Source: Shinisaurus crocodilurus
Taxonomy: Eukaryota > Chordata > Lepidosauria > Squamata > Shinisauridae
Length of the DNA stretch: 64,000 nucleotides
Direction of reading: 5' to 3'
Assembly: GCA_021292165.1 (NCBI GenBank)
Contig: JAHFWL010000100.1
Location: 124,001-188,000, forward strand
Shown here: positions 11,015 to 21,682 of the stretch, in pieces
How positions within the stretch are numbered: position 1 is the first letter of the stretch
Layout of the letters: each line of letters begins with the position of its first letter
Position numbers and translations under genes: made by a program
Notes under the pieces: generated by a model
The model's database searches: none
The model's input: only the letters and a program-made list of their open reading frames with translations
What the model was told of the DNA's origin: nothing

Positions 11015-11016
11015 AT
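10818..11016 (+). mobile_element. Sauria-type SINE, 5'-truncated
   Basis: Carries the conserved body CCATGAAACTCACTGGGTGG, CTCAGCCTAACCTACCTCAC and GTAAGCCGCCTTGGGCTCC, then an (AAAT)n tail. The tRNA-like head with A and B boxes is missing. Transcription by RNA polymerase III would not be expected from this copy. Confidence 0.9.
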
Positions 11017-11205
11017 TCTTCAAAATCTCAGAAGCACATCTCTGCTTGTCTTTGTCTATCTATCTATACATGAGATGACTGAGCCCTGGCAGTGAAAACA
11101 CGCTCTGCACTTGAACACCCTACAGCCCCTTAGTTGTGAGTAGCCTAATTCTAAGTACCAAGTTACACAGTCAACAGATCTGTGTGGTGCAGTTCTTGCC
11201 ATGCT

Positions 11206-11313
11206 GCATCCCATGAAGCTGATTGGTGGGAGATTCAGGACAGATAAAAGGAAGTACTTCTTCACACAGCTCATAGGTTAAACTGTGCAGTTCACTTCCA
11301 CAGGATATGGTGA
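11206..11313 (+). mobile_element. CR1 LINE, 5' half of an interrupted copy
   Basis: Contains GATTGGTGGGAGATTCAGGA and AAAAGGAAGTACTTCTTCAC, the conserved end of the CR1 reverse transcriptase gene. It breaks off at GGATATGGTGA, where a 1.3 kb DNA element is inserted. The copy resumes at 12625. Confidence 0.85.
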
Positions 11314-12624
11314 TCAGCGGTGTTCACATACCTGTAGGGGGGCTCGCCTCTCCGCTGCTGTGATTCTCTGCGGCGGCGGCCACCCCGCCTCGTTCTTCCG
11401 AGTGGCATGGAGCGTCCTCCGCGCCACTCAAGCTGCCGCCGACTGGCGCGCTGGTCCTGTCACGTCACTTCCACCACGCTGGAAGTGACGTGATGGAACC
11501 CTGCTCTGGCGCACTGGACCCCCGCGCTATGTTTTTGGTGGGGGGGAACCAGGGCAACAGGGCTTAAATCCCCTTTTAAAGCCCTCCAAATTGGTGTCTA
11601 TCACCACTAGGGATGTAACCATTCACCTCGCACGGGCGTAGCAGGCCAAAATCAGCCTTGTAACAAGGTGTGTGCTAAAGGGGTGTGCTAAAAAAGTCAC
11701 GAATTTTTTTTTTCTTCGAGCAAGCTCTGTTCTGTATCACTCAGCATGAATTAAAGATTCTTGCGATCTTAACAGCTGCTCGTTCCCCAACTCACAGAGA
11801 TCTTCGAGCTAGATGCGAGCTGTTAAACAGGTTTTACCTGTGTCTTAGCATCCTGCTGTGATGCTGTGACTTAGATATTAGCATTACTATTGAGATGCAA
11901 AAGCAGTCTGGAGCCTTGAAGGAAGAACCAACTTAGCATATGAGAGAGAGGAAGATTGTGGTGGACATGATGATGATGATGATGACTAGTATTCAGAGTC
12001 AAGCTACAGAGTTAGAAGCAGAAAGAAACTCACAGTCACAGGTTATATGTGTTTATAGAAATAATATATTAAATTTAAAAATTCCTCTGTAAAAAATGTA
12101 TGCATCTCACAAGAATTACCACATTATTATGTCTACTCTGTAAATCCCTTTTGTTACAAACAAAGGAATGTAAGGAATGTAAGAGTGCAGACACCAATTG
12201 AGATGCAAAAGCTTTCTGCTGAAAGCTATCTCTCAAGCGAGCTTCAGTTGGGTTCGAATGGCAGGTCTGTTGAAAGGGGAGAAGGAAAATCGACTAGCTC
12301 AAAGAATTTGTGAGCCAGCCGCTGCAAGGCTCGCACCCACCACTCCGCTAGTTAAACAGCCCTGTCCCTGGTTTCCCCCGCCAAAAACACAGCACAGGGG
12401 TCCAGTGCGCCAGAGCAGGGTCCCGTCGCATCATTTCCACCGCGCCGGAAGTGACACGACGGGACCAGCACGGGCGGCGCAGGTGGCGCAGGCAGCGTGG
12501 GTGGCTCGCTGCAGAGAGGCAAGCCACTGCTGGACGCAGGTAGGCTCGCGTGAGCCTCACGCAGGTGTGAGCGGGGCTGATTTTGGCCCGCTATGCCCGC
12601 GCGAGGTGAACGGTTACATCCCTA
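11314..12624. mobile_element. Rearranged hAT-like element (TAGGGATGTAACC ends) inside CR1
   Basis: The insertion splits a CR1: CR1 text stops after ATGGTGA (11313) and resumes with CTGGTGA (12625-12632), a 6-of-8 TSD. The right end is GGTTACATCCCTA. Its inverted partner TAGGGATGTAACC lies not at the left border but at 11608, and is preceded by an inverted 40-bp piece of the same CR1 target. The segment 11330-11570 is an inverted relative of 12350-12580. The element therefore contains a large internal inverted duplication. It is CpG-rich at both sides and AT-rich in the middle (11700-12200). No coding frame was recognised. Confidence 0.65.
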
Positions 12625-12915
12625 GCTGGTGATAGACACCAATTTGGAGGGCTTCAAAAGGGGATTGGACAAATTTATGGAGGATAGGCTATCAATGGCT
12701 ACTAGTCCTGATGGCTTTATGCTACCTCCAATATCAGAGGCTGTATGCCTCTGTACACCATTTGCTGGAGAACATGGGAGGGAGGGTGCTATTGCACTCA
12801 TATGCTGCTTGTGGACTTTCCATGGGAGCTGGTTGGCCACTGTGTAAACAGAATGCTAGACTAGATGGACCCTTGGTCTGATCCAGCATGGCTCTTCTTA
12901 TGTTTTTATATGTTC
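12625..12915 (+). mobile_element. CR1 LINE, 3' half of an interrupted copy
   Basis: Continues the copy from 11206-11313 with AAGGGGATTGGACAAATT, ATGGCTACTAGTCCTGATGG and the CR1 3' end GGTCTGATCCAGCATGGC. The alternative view, that this is a separate copy, is less likely because the two parts join in register. Confidence 0.88.
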
Positions 12916-12927
12916 TTAATGGAACTC

Positions 12928-13092
12928 CTCCTGCAGGCCACATGCTGAAGCTAAGTAGGTATGCGCCTGGTCAGTGCATGGATGGGTGATTGCCTGGGAT
13001 GCCCACATCTGTTCTCCTGCACTGAGCAGGGGGTTGGACTCGATGGCCTTATAGGCCCCTTCCAACTCTACTATTCTATGATTCTATTATTC
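12928..13092 (+). mobile_element. 5S rRNA-derived SINE with CR1-type tail
   Basis: The left part matches the internal promoter region of 5S rRNA: GAAGCTAAGTAGG, then GCATGGATGGGTGATTGCC (5S consensus GGATGGGAGACCGCC). The right part, GGGTTGGACTCGATGGCC followed by CTATTCTATGATTCTA, is the 3' end and octamer repeat of a CR1 LINE. The chimera would be mobilised by CR1 machinery. Two further copies lie at 45496-45672 and 52139-52310. Confidence 0.8.
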
Positions 13093-13207
13093 TGCCTCTT
13101 GAACATTGCTTTGCCAAGGGAGAAGAAGAAATTCCCACTTCATAAGAAAAATTGTTCTGCTTTATTTTTGGAGTGGGGAAGGGAAGGGGACATTTCTCTT
13201 TCTGTGA

Positions 13208-13454
13208 CAGGGCTGGCCCTCAGACAGCAGACATTGATGTGTGGGAGTGAGGTGTTGGAGGACAGAACTACCGATGTGTGCCTCACAGACTGTCGTTCAT
13301 CTCCTAAGCAAGCCTGCTGCCCCCAGATGTGCTGTCCCATTGCCAGTGCTGAAGTAAGACTCAACTGCCAGTCCACTTGGCTCCTGCATACGTTATGGGA
13401 GTAGTACCATCTTGTCCTTTGCATCAGACAGCAAAATGTCTTGGGCTAGCCCTG
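13208..13454. mobile_element. hAT-like MITE (CAGGGCTGGCCCT ends), decayed
   Basis: Ends CAGGGCTGGCCCT and GGGCTAGCCCTG are inverted. Its interior parallels 10528-10798 (AGACTCAACTGCCAGTCCA, CAGCAAAATGTCTTGGG). The flanks show only partial TSD similarity (about 5 of 8), so this is likely an old insertion. Confidence 0.65.
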
Positions 13455-14640
13455 CCCTGAGAAAACCTTGCACCCCTAAAATGTCACTTTACACTGCTGC
13501 CCTAAGGATGTTTCATTTTTTGATGGTACCATCCATGCGAAAATAGTCCCTTGTTTCTAGGAAGAATCACCGTAGAGAACACTGTAGTGCTCATTTACCA
13601 TACAGACAGGTGTCAGGTGCACTAAAGTAGCACACCTGGAATACATAAGAGCTTCAGTCTGGTCGCAGCTTACCTGTGGCCTGGGTTTTCAAAGACCGCA
13701 GTCTCCTTCATCAGATGCATGACAGATAAGATGGAGGGGATGGATTGGACTAGAGAGAGAGAGAAAACGTTTATTGCCTGCAGTCATTTGAGTATCTTTT
13801 GTGCAGCCATATGGGATAGTTAGAAGTCGTTTGGTTTTATGCCAAAACAATGTCAGGGTTTCCAGATAATAACATGTAGATTATCATTGATCTTCACAGA
13901 CTCTTGCTGATACTTCAAGGTCTTTATACTTGCAGGGAAAGTGATGGGAATCATGCTGCACAGAACTTTCTCACAATGCCAGCACAATCATCAAGTATAT
14001 TAAAATGGTCTTTGAGGAACTCCTGGGTTTAAAATATGATTGCTTATAAAATGAAAAAACAAAAACAAACAAGAACAGCTGAGTACAATATTCATGAACA
14101 GTGCTGTCAGAATGGATACAAGCTGTTAATGATACAACCCTCAGACTTTATCTCTGATTGATGTTATATAATCCAGTTTTGAAAAATATGACCAAATTAG
14201 CTGAAAACTTGTGAAAGATAATATGGCTGGAGGCATGGCTGGTTGTTGTTGTTTTAATTTCTTATTATCAAAATGACCATCAAATGATGGTGGTGTGTAT
14301 AGATAGATATGTGGAGAGGGAGGGAGGGAGAGATTCCTGCAGTGGAAGAGGGAAGGCAATTTTCACTGCTTCTCCTTTTCCCCTGGAGCCTCCTGTGCTC
14401 CCATCACAAATATATTCCAGAGCAGTATGGGCAAATTTAGTGGCTGGGAAATGGTGGGGAAATTTGCACAAATTTAGTGTCTGGGCAGTAAACAGAGGGG
14501 AAATTTGCACAACAGCAGTAACTGCTCTGAGAAGGAGCCACAAAAAGCAGGGGGAGCCAATAACTTTCCTTTCTGGAGAAAGTTGAAAGGGAGGAGGACT
14601 CTGACAAGTGTCAGTTCAACACATAATAGCAAGAAGTTTG
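13455..14640. other. Unassigned AT-rich DNA
   Basis: No gene was recognised. A short GGGA-rich run is present near 14318-14332. The stretch near 13600-13740 may be an old dispersed repeat but has no second copy here. Confidence 0.35.
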
Positions 14641-14712
14641 TTTATTTATTATATTTCTATCCCACATTTTTTTTCCTGCAAGGAACCCCAGGCAGCTTAC
14701 GTACATGGATTA
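14641..14712 (-). mobile_element. Sauria-type SINE 3' fragment
   Basis: On the minus strand it reads as the SINE end (AAGCTGCCTGGGGTTCCTTG...) with an AATAAATAAA tail. Only about 70 bp remain. Confidence 0.6.
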
Positions 14713-14734
14713 CATTGCCAAGTGGGAGATCTTG

Positions 14735-15215
14735 GGCCGGTTCGCATGACCCAGGCTGCAGGCGGGGGAGGCACCATGGGGTGATCCGTGGGGTCCGGCA
14801 GGGCGCCGCAGATGACCTGCGCCCCGCATGCGTGGGCGGACCCCGGTGGAGCTGGCAGTCCCTGCACCGCAGTGCGGGCCTCCCAGCACTAGGGGGCGGG
14901 GCCCGGGATTCCCAGAGGGGCCATTTGCCCTTACAGGATGGAGCGGCGGCAGCTCCGGCCACTCTGGGCTGCCGCCTCTGTGTGGCCCCTGCAGGACAGC
15001 CACCCGCTGTTCGCACAGCAGGGTGGCCACGCGCGGTAGGGGCTTACCCCTCAACCGACCATGGTCACTTTGTGTGCGTCCCACGCGCAGCCGTCCCGTG
15101 GGGGCACCCCCGGTCGGCGTTCACACGACATGGGAACCACGGGGGACTTCTGCTCCCCCGCGGTTCCCGTGTTGTGCGAACACGACACGCCCATTGTGTC
15201 TCCCCACCCCCCATG
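14735..15215. repeat. CpG-rich block with a 25-bp-stem hairpin
   Basis: About 480 bp stands out by GC and CpG content from AT-rich flanks. Near its right end, 15122-15146 and 15154-15178 are inverted copies with a 7-nt loop. All four mismatches in the stem are transitions. The inverted GGTTCGCATGA and TGTTGTGCGAAC motifs near the borders suggest a non-autonomous DNA element. The long open frames across it look like by-products of high GC. A CpG-island promoter is the alternative, but no transcript evidence is available. Confidence 0.45.
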
Positions 15216-15340
15216 CAGTTACTTCATTCACTTTTTTTCAGTACTTCTGAATTGCACAAATGGGTTCTTCCTTTGTCTTACTATTATTTCCCCTCTGGTC
15301 CTTCACAACTGTGCACAAATTAGCCTATATGCAGTCTCAC

Positions 15341-15420
15341 CTTGTCAGTTTCCTTGTATGTTACTTACTCCACTTCAGTGCTGCCACTGACAGCTGAAAC
15401 GTACAAGGAAATTGACAAAG
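15341..15420. repeat. Short hairpin repeat
   Basis: CTTGTCAGTTTCCTTGTATG at 15341 and its inverted relative CGTACAAGGAAATTGACAAAG (near 15400) form a 22-bp stem with a loop of about 36 nt. Probably a MITE remnant. Confidence 0.5.
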
Positions 15421-15464
15421 CAAGGCTACACATATCAGACAACTGAATCTGCTCTCTTGAGCAC

Positions 15465-15725
15465 TTGTGGAAGACCAGGGGATTTATTTATTTTTTAAAG
15501 TGACCCTGTTCATGCAAATTTCAAGATCCACCAAAAAACCAAACCCCAATTTGCCCAAATTACCATTTGTGCAGATGGTGGGACCTGGAAAAAAAAATGT
15601 GCAAAACATTTCTGAAATCAGAAAAAAATATATCTTCCACAGTCTGCCACCACTTACCAGAATGGAAACACTGCGGAATCCCATTGGGCTCAAATGGAAC
15701 AGAATTCCCAGCATCACACACCTAT
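15465..15725 (-). mobile_element. AT-rich MITE fragment, same family as 45390-46140
   Basis: On the minus strand it carries GGAATTCCCAGC-type and TGGTGGCAGACTGTGGAAG-type motifs also present at 45390-45460, and the TTTGCACAAATGG motif repeated at 45700 and 46110. Termini were not identified. Confidence 0.45.
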
Positions 15726-16766
15726 GAAGACACACGTGCACTTCACAGAAAGGGATTGTTATGCCACACCACTGGCCCTACTCCTGACATCCATATATTC
15801 GGCTTGGACTTCTTCTGCAGGGGAAACACTTATGAACATGGACTTCTACATGCATAGCTTTCCATGCAAGCTGGAATCCTGCAGGAAGGATTACTTCTAG
15901 CTGTGGCAAGTGGCCATTTTGGCTCACCTTCACCTTCACAGGGTGCTTTGGGCAAACAACAGTACTGGGAACCCCTGTGCTAGAGCAAGAGGTACATTCC
16001 TTGCATGCATCTTAAGACTAACCAGCATGGCATCCGACTGCCTGACAGCAGGGAAGACAATAAGCCAGATGCTTCTCACACATGGCAAGCATCTGTATCT
16101 GATATTATCATACATTCATTGTGTTTATATTAGATAGCCCTAGTAATTCAGCTACATTATTCTCATTGATCCTAGACCTCTAAGCCAAGCCTTAGGTTAA
16201 TGGAATGATTTTGCTTTAAAGAGGCATTTGGAAACACAACACACAAACCAAACTGCCAGCAGCTCCGGTACTGTCCTTGCAGTCTCAGATTGCTTTGTTT
16301 TGTCTTTCTAATAAGATGACAATGCAAGGCCTTTGTGTCCTGACTTTGATCAACATGGCAAACTGCCTGCTTGTACAAAAGGTCCTCCAGGGCCAAGCAC
16401 ATAGGTGACAGACAGTGCTAATTAAAATAGGTTCATTGGAAAATTAAAATTTGACATCTTTAAAATATATTCCATGAACATGTTCAAGACAAGAACTTAA
16501 GTTATGAATTTCAAACTGAACAAAAATGCCCTTTTGAGATATTATACCACTTGACTGCCGCTGGCTTCATATATGGGTAGTTCCTGCCTAATCTTATGGG
16601 TACAGTTCTCAGGCTCAGATGCTTCATTTGCCAGAAAAAGAAAAAGAAAAAAGGCCACAATATTGTCACTAAGTCACAATATTGACTTACTGAGTAGATT
16701 TTGAACAAGTGCTATAGGCTAAGTCATGTTACATCATTCAGGCATAAATTCCTGGCTTCACCAGTC
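15726..16766. other. Unassigned DNA
   Basis: No gene or repeat family recognised. Confidence 0.4.
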
Positions 16767-17183
16767 TAGGGATGGGCACCCAGCCTGGCACCCGATTCAC
16801 TGGGTGCTCGGTGAGCGCTCCCGCCACTTGAGCTGAGCTGAGGCTCTGGCGAGCGCCAGCTGAGGCACTCGTTGGACTTCCAGGTCCCCGGCTCTATGTT
16901 GTTTACATGGAATATAGCGTAGTATATGTTAAAAACAGCCGCGGTTTGTGTAAATTAGGCCATTTTTAATGTATACTACACCATTTTCTGTGTAAATGAT
17001 GTTGCTTATGTCTTTTTCTACGTAAAAAACGTAGCACTGGGGACCCAGAAGTTGCTTTCCCCAGCTCGGCTTGCAAGAATGCAAGTCGAGCCAGGGAAAG
17101 GTAGGTCCAGCAGAGCTTGGGGGGTCAAGCCTGGCGAGTTTGCTGGACTTCCACCCCCCTATTGAGCTCTGTGCACATCCCTA
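16767..17183. mobile_element. hAT-like MITE (TAGGGATGGGC / GTGCACATCCCTA ends)
   Basis: Starts TAGGGATGGGCACCC and ends GTGCACATCCCTA. The CpG-containing outer parts flank an AT-rich core around 16900-17040 (GGTCCCCGGC, TAGCGTAGTATA, TTTTCTACGTAAAAAACG). The same core occurs in 39811-40012 and 59002-59401. Flanking 8-mers do not match here, so hAT is inferred from 59002-59401, where the TSD is perfect. Confidence 0.65.
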
Positions 17184-17428
17184 TATTGGTTGATAGACCT
17201 AATGAGGTACTGTGCTTTCAGCAAGCTAGATTTCAGCTTGCAAAAAAGGGTGATGGCTAGAGAGTCCATTGAATGTTGGATTCATGATATTAAATGTAGG
17301 ATTCAGGATGATGTATGGATACCAACAAATACATTATTATTGATTGTCATCACACCATTTTTAACCAAGGTGCCCAATGCTCAGATCCACCAGTCTGTTT
17401 CACCTATCCCTGAAACACAGTTCCCCTT

Positions 17429-17430
<2 letters not shown>

Positions 17431-17482
<52 letters not shown>
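17431..17482. repeat. (ATC)n microsatellite
   Basis: Uninterrupted CAT/ATC trinucleotides over about 52 bp. In one plus-strand frame it reads as poly-Ser, which is not evidence of coding. Confidence 0.95.
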
Positions 17483-17760
17483 TCCAGTATTTGAACACCA
17501 TCTAGCCAGCAGAATGACAGTTTGTGACAGAAGCAGAAAAATAGTATGTTTTATTCCCACTAATGAGGAATGAGGAATTTAGGATAGGTAGACTGCAATT
17601 ACAAATCTGGATGTTTGCCAGAACTTTGGAGCTAATGTTAGGAGTCCTTAAGAAAAGAATTGCAGTTCTGCTGCAGTCATACTTCTGAAGTACTTCTAAT
17701 TATCAGGGACATGCTGAAATTGAGCCTATTTTTAAAAAATTGTCCTTGCATGCCTTATAC

Positions 17761-17825
17761 CAGAGGCAGGCAACTTGTGACCGTCCAGACGTTTTGCCCT
17801 ACAACTACCAAGTTTCCCACCCCTG
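17761..17825. mobile_element. Very small hAT-like MITE, 65 bp, perfect TSD
   Basis: Starts CAGAGGCAGGCAAC and ends TTCCCACCCCTG, with the CTACAACTACC motif of larger relatives inside. The 8-bp flanks ccttatac (17753-17760 and 17826-17833) are identical. It is essentially two termini joined. Confidence 0.8.
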
Positions 17826-17879
17826 CCTTATACCCTTAGAAAAGTCCCAGATATCTTCATGCATAACATTCAAATCTGC

Positions 17880-18525
17880 CAGCATCTCAGGGGCCATAGG
17901 ATAGTTCAGATTCCCTGATATGATGTCAGAGACAGTGCTGCAACCTTGGAGCAGGCAGCCAGTGACCTTGGAGCAGGACAATCACCCCCTCCCCTCAGGA
18001 GATCCGTGTTCTAGTCCCCGCTCGGCCATGACACTCACTGGGTGACTTTGTTTGGGCCAGTCACTGACTCTCAGCCTAACCTACCTCACAGGGTTGTTGT
18101 GAGGATAAAATGGAACAGTGGAGGAGGAGGATCATGTAAGCCGCCTTGGGTTCCTTGCAGGAAAAAAGGCGGGATATAAATATAATAATAAATAAACTGT
18201 GCCAGCTGCCCTCTGTGGTCGGGAAAGTGACCTCAGAGAGGGTTAAAAGGGGGGCATTTCAGTGGGCGGGGAGGGGAGGAGACTGGAGAGGCCAGGATAT
18301 GAGTTATGAGGGAAGGTGGCCTCTTTAGCCACCTTCCCTCCCCGCTCCAAAACACCCCAGCTAGACAGGCAAAAAAGCCCATCTAGTGAAAAATGCAGGG
18401 TGGGAGGATGGGGAGGTGAAGATTGCCTCTGCCGCTCCTCCCGCTCTGCATAGGGCAACCGTAAGCCTCCAAGTTTAGAGGCTTATGATCATTGAGAGCA
18501 CAACCCATAGACTGCACCCTAATTC
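17880..18525. mobile_element. Harbinger-like non-autonomous element interrupted by a SINE
   Basis: The outer parts match the family at 24003-24473 and 42945-43327: an AGGGGAGGAGAC block, CCTTCCCTCCCCGCTCC, then GCTCCTCCCGCTCTGCAT, and a right end CTGCACCC followed by TAA. The left terminus is degraded. A Sauria SINE (17990-18195) splits it. Confidence 0.55.
17990..18195 (+). mobile_element. Sauria-type SINE inside a DNA element
   Basis: Begins within the B-box region (GTGTTCTAGTCCCCGCTCGG), then the conserved CACTCACTGGGTGACTTTG, GTCACTGACTCTCAGCC and GTAAGCCGCCTTGGGTTCC blocks and an AATAATAAATAAA tail. The A box is missing. Confidence 0.9.
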
Positions 18526-18529
18526 ATTA

Positions 18530-20441
18530 ATTCCAGAAGCAATGTTTAATAACTGACTCACGCATAATAGCACGCGCGCGCACACCGCTGTGTGTGTGAT
18601 TTCTTGAGGAACTACTATCAGCTTCATGAATAGTCCTTGCTCGTATGGAGATACCCATCGGTTATAATTTGAGCTCCAAATTTTTTTAAAAAAATAATAA
18701 AAGTGGCATGTACACTACCCACATGAAGACACAGGCTATCACACATAGACAATTTCCAGGGCTGCCCAGGTTCTTTTCCTCCAGTGCTCAGCAGCAGTGT
18801 CACTGGGCTTTTTCCCATCACTCCATGAAGCCTTAAAAATCCCCCATTAGGGACATTCGTTTTGGTCTGTGCAAGCAGCAAATGGGGTTCAGGACTTGGA
18901 CTAACAACAGACTTAAGTTTAAAAGCACTCTTTGTGCATGAATAGAATATGACCTTTCGTTCTTCCTTTTAGAAGTACTTTGAGTAAAATAATTTCAGAT
19001 TTGTATTGCTTCTGAACATTATGAGCTAGACAAATTTTAGCCATTAGGTGCTTCAGTGACATCAGGAGAAACTATGCTAGGGATGGAGAAAGCTGTCTGT
19101 TTCGCTTTCCACATAACATTGACATTTTTTGAAGCACAGGTTCATTCCATCCTGTTTCTGTACCTGCTTGCAAATTTTAAGAAGCATGAATGAAGTTTTG
19201 TACAATGTCTGTGTATATTTTCATTTGCATGAAATTCCATCTGTGCTTTTGTAGAAATTTTCTCCTAATACATGCATTTTTGCAAGCAATTTCCCCCTAA
19301 TGTATGCCTTTTTGTATACTATTTTCTCATATGAACTCATTTTTGAATGCCATTTTCCCTGGTGCACATACTTATACTATACTTCTCTTGGGCTCCTTAA
19401 CTTCAGAAATCCTTTTACCCGATTCCAGCCATTATGATCTTTACTATGGCTTTTGTCTCTTACCGTTCTTGTGCCACTTTATTGCTCCCAAACCCTTTTG
19501 AGTTGCCTAAGGCTCTGGATGTAATCCTATATATATACTCAGATAATTCCGTTTAGTAGCTGGAGCGAATAAATGGCCTCACCTCAATCCAACACAACAT
19601 TAGGCTCATTGATTTCATTGGGTTTGTTACGTCTTAGTGTGGGATTGAGGCTAAGAAGTATAGCAGTTCAAGAACGGTGGCAAGCCTGCTATCCCTTCAC
19701 TTGTTCATTTTCACACAGCTCCAGCCGACATATCCTTGTCTTCGCCATCTTTTGTCACTATGAAAATTACTCCAGTACAAAACAGGTTTACGACTGAGCT
19801 TGCATCAGAAGGGACTGACTGTGCCCCAAATACATGTGTGGATTCTATAGCCATAGCAACAAACACAGAATCGTATCTGGAAAAGTTTGGGATGGTATCA
19901 GGAAAAAGATAAACTATTATAAATCCGAAATATTAACATTCAACAGAAATGGAGAAGAAACAAAAGGAACTGAAGGATGTAAAGGGGAAGAACAATAGTG
20001 ATACATGATTTAGAAATTGTGATGATCATTTATTTAGAAAAACCAACATTTGTTTTACAAAATCAAACCAGAGTTGGATGACAGAAAACACCTTCCCAGG
20101 AAAAAATACATTTTAAAAAAATGATTGTATTATACAAGATAAACTTGCTTTTCCAGAACATTAATAGAAATGAATGTAATAGAAACAGAAACAAATGGCA
20201 AGGGACATTGCTTTTACATTTTGTATAGAAACAGCAGTATCAATATAGAAATGCTAGAAAAGCCAGCATTGTGCTGTCAACAGAGCAGCAAAAGTTCCAA
20301 GGCCACAGTAGCAATCTAAGCAGGAAGATGAGAGGAAAGGTAGGATAGAGCAAGGCATGACAAGCCAAAGGAAGACAAGACAGTGACTAAGAACATAGGT
20401 ATGTGCACTGTGCAGTCTAACAAAACACATAGTGCCTAGTG
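18530..20441. other. Unassigned AT-rich DNA
   Basis: Mostly unique-looking sequence. Motifs such as GCATTTTTGCAAGCAATTT near 19272 recall AT-rich MITE interiors but could not be bounded. No coding region recognised. Confidence 0.35.
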
Positions 20442-20960
20442 CAGAAGGGCCTTTTTTTTTTTAAATGTTGAGGACCACATTCCCTTGGGGAAATCTGTTC
20501 TGGTCTGCATGCTGGTAGTTGGTGGACCTAAACTGGTGGGGGTAGAGCCAAAAGTGGGTGGGGCCACAAGGAAGGTTGGTGACTCCTAAGTCAGTGGGGC
20601 TTCTTATCCATTGCAGGTTTTATTCTGAGCTTTATAGGGTGCTCCATGATGGTGAACCTATTTTTGGGGATGGAGTTCAGCACCATGGATAGCTCCTATA
20701 AATTTCCAAATAAAACCTGCAATGGATAAGGAACCCCACTGACATAGAAGTCACCAGCCTCCCATAGGGCCACCACCTCGCTCTGTCTTTCTGCCATGCC
20801 ATTTTCTTTCTCATTCTTTCCATCTTCCTCATTTCCTACTGAGCTGCTGGGAGAGGAACAGGTGGCTCTTGCCAGAGGACTGAACTGAATGCTTGCAAAA
20901 ACTTTTCAAATTAGGCTGAGGGCCACATATGGCCCTAGGGCTGCAGGTTGCCCATCCCTG
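20442..20960. mobile_element. hAT-like element with a nested MITE
   Basis: Starts CAGAAGGGCC and shows the family motif GGACCACATTCCCTTGGGG. It ends CTGCAGGTTGCCCATCCCTG. Compare 52641-52974 (GGGCTGCATTCC) and 29920-30269. A second MITE is inserted at 20569-20766. The outer 8-mers do not match well, so the borders rest on terminal similarity. Confidence 0.6.
20569..20766. mobile_element. hAT-like MITE nested in another hAT-like element
   Basis: Inverted arms GGTTGGTGACTCCTAAGTC and the matching right-hand GTCACCAGCCTCCC identify the family of 742-951. The flanks gggccaca (20561-20568) and gggccacc (20767-20774) match at 7 of 8. Confidence 0.7.
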
Positions 20961-20969
20961 CCATACTCT

Positions 20970-21458
20970 CTTCCTTCAGTGATAAATAGCTTAGAATGAT
21001 AAACTGAAATATGTGGTGAGGGTTATATTACAGAAAGTGGAGTATGGGTTCTCCTGATTCCTGGGTTCAAAAGAGTTCTGACTAGTATTTCTTGTTAGTC
21101 TCAGAGTGCCTACAGGTACAGTTCTTTCCTCTGACCAGCAATCCTAGTTATGGAGTAGTAAGGAAATCAGTGCCTGGTTCCCAAGGCTCCTAGTTTGAGT
21201 CCTCCAACATTGTACAAACAATCATGAGGATTACATGGATTCTGTACTAAAGCTTAAATACATACTAAAGGTCAGTCAATGAAATAATTTTAAAAAAAAT
21301 ATTTTGTAATATGTACTTCTAAAAGTTTACAAAGCGGAACAGGCATGGGAAGGTGTCACCCATTGCTAGTGATAATTGAAAGTAGAAAAGGCTCTGCTTT
21401 ACCTCCTGTAAATGCACCAGCACTACATACAGGTGCTGTTGCTTGTCTCTCCTTGACT
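20970..21458. other. Unassigned DNA
   Basis: No gene or repeat family recognised. Confidence 0.4.
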
Positions 21459-21682
21459 TGTAGTGGTGAGAGTGTTGGGCTGGGACTCAGGAGATCCATC
21501 CGGGTTCTAGTCCCCGCTCAGCCATGAAACTCACTGGGTGACTTTGGGCCAGTCACTGACTCTCAGCCTAACCAACCTCACAGGGTTGTTGTGAGGATAA
21601 AACAGAGAGGATGATGATTATGTAAGCCACCTTGGGTTCCTTGCAGGAAAAAAGGTGGGGTATATATATAATATAATAATAA
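21459..21682 (+). mobile_element. Sauria-type SINE, nearly full length
   Basis: Retains TAGTGGTGAGAGTGTTGGGC from the tRNA-like head, the B box GGTTCTAGTCC, the central CATGAAACTCACTGGGTGAC block and the 3' end CACCTTGGGTTCCTTGCAGG with an ATATAATAATAA tail. The first bases of the A box are missing. Confidence 0.92.

Noticed and set aside
11660..11830. LTR inside the hAT-like element (TGTAACAAGG start, ATTAAA signal near 11750)
   Set aside because: No matching end, TSD or primer-binding site could be found; the similarity to an LTR layout is too general.
12198..12632. 144-codon open frame
   Set aside because: Lies within the rearranged hAT-like element and runs through its terminal repeat; no recognisable domain.
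14505..15323. 272-codon open frame
   Set aside because: It runs from AT-rich DNA through a SINE tail and a CpG-rich block. No family resemblance, and other frames on both strands are open in the same block.
17190..17573. Open frame with a poly-Ser run
   Set aside because: The Ser run is the (ATC)n microsatellite.
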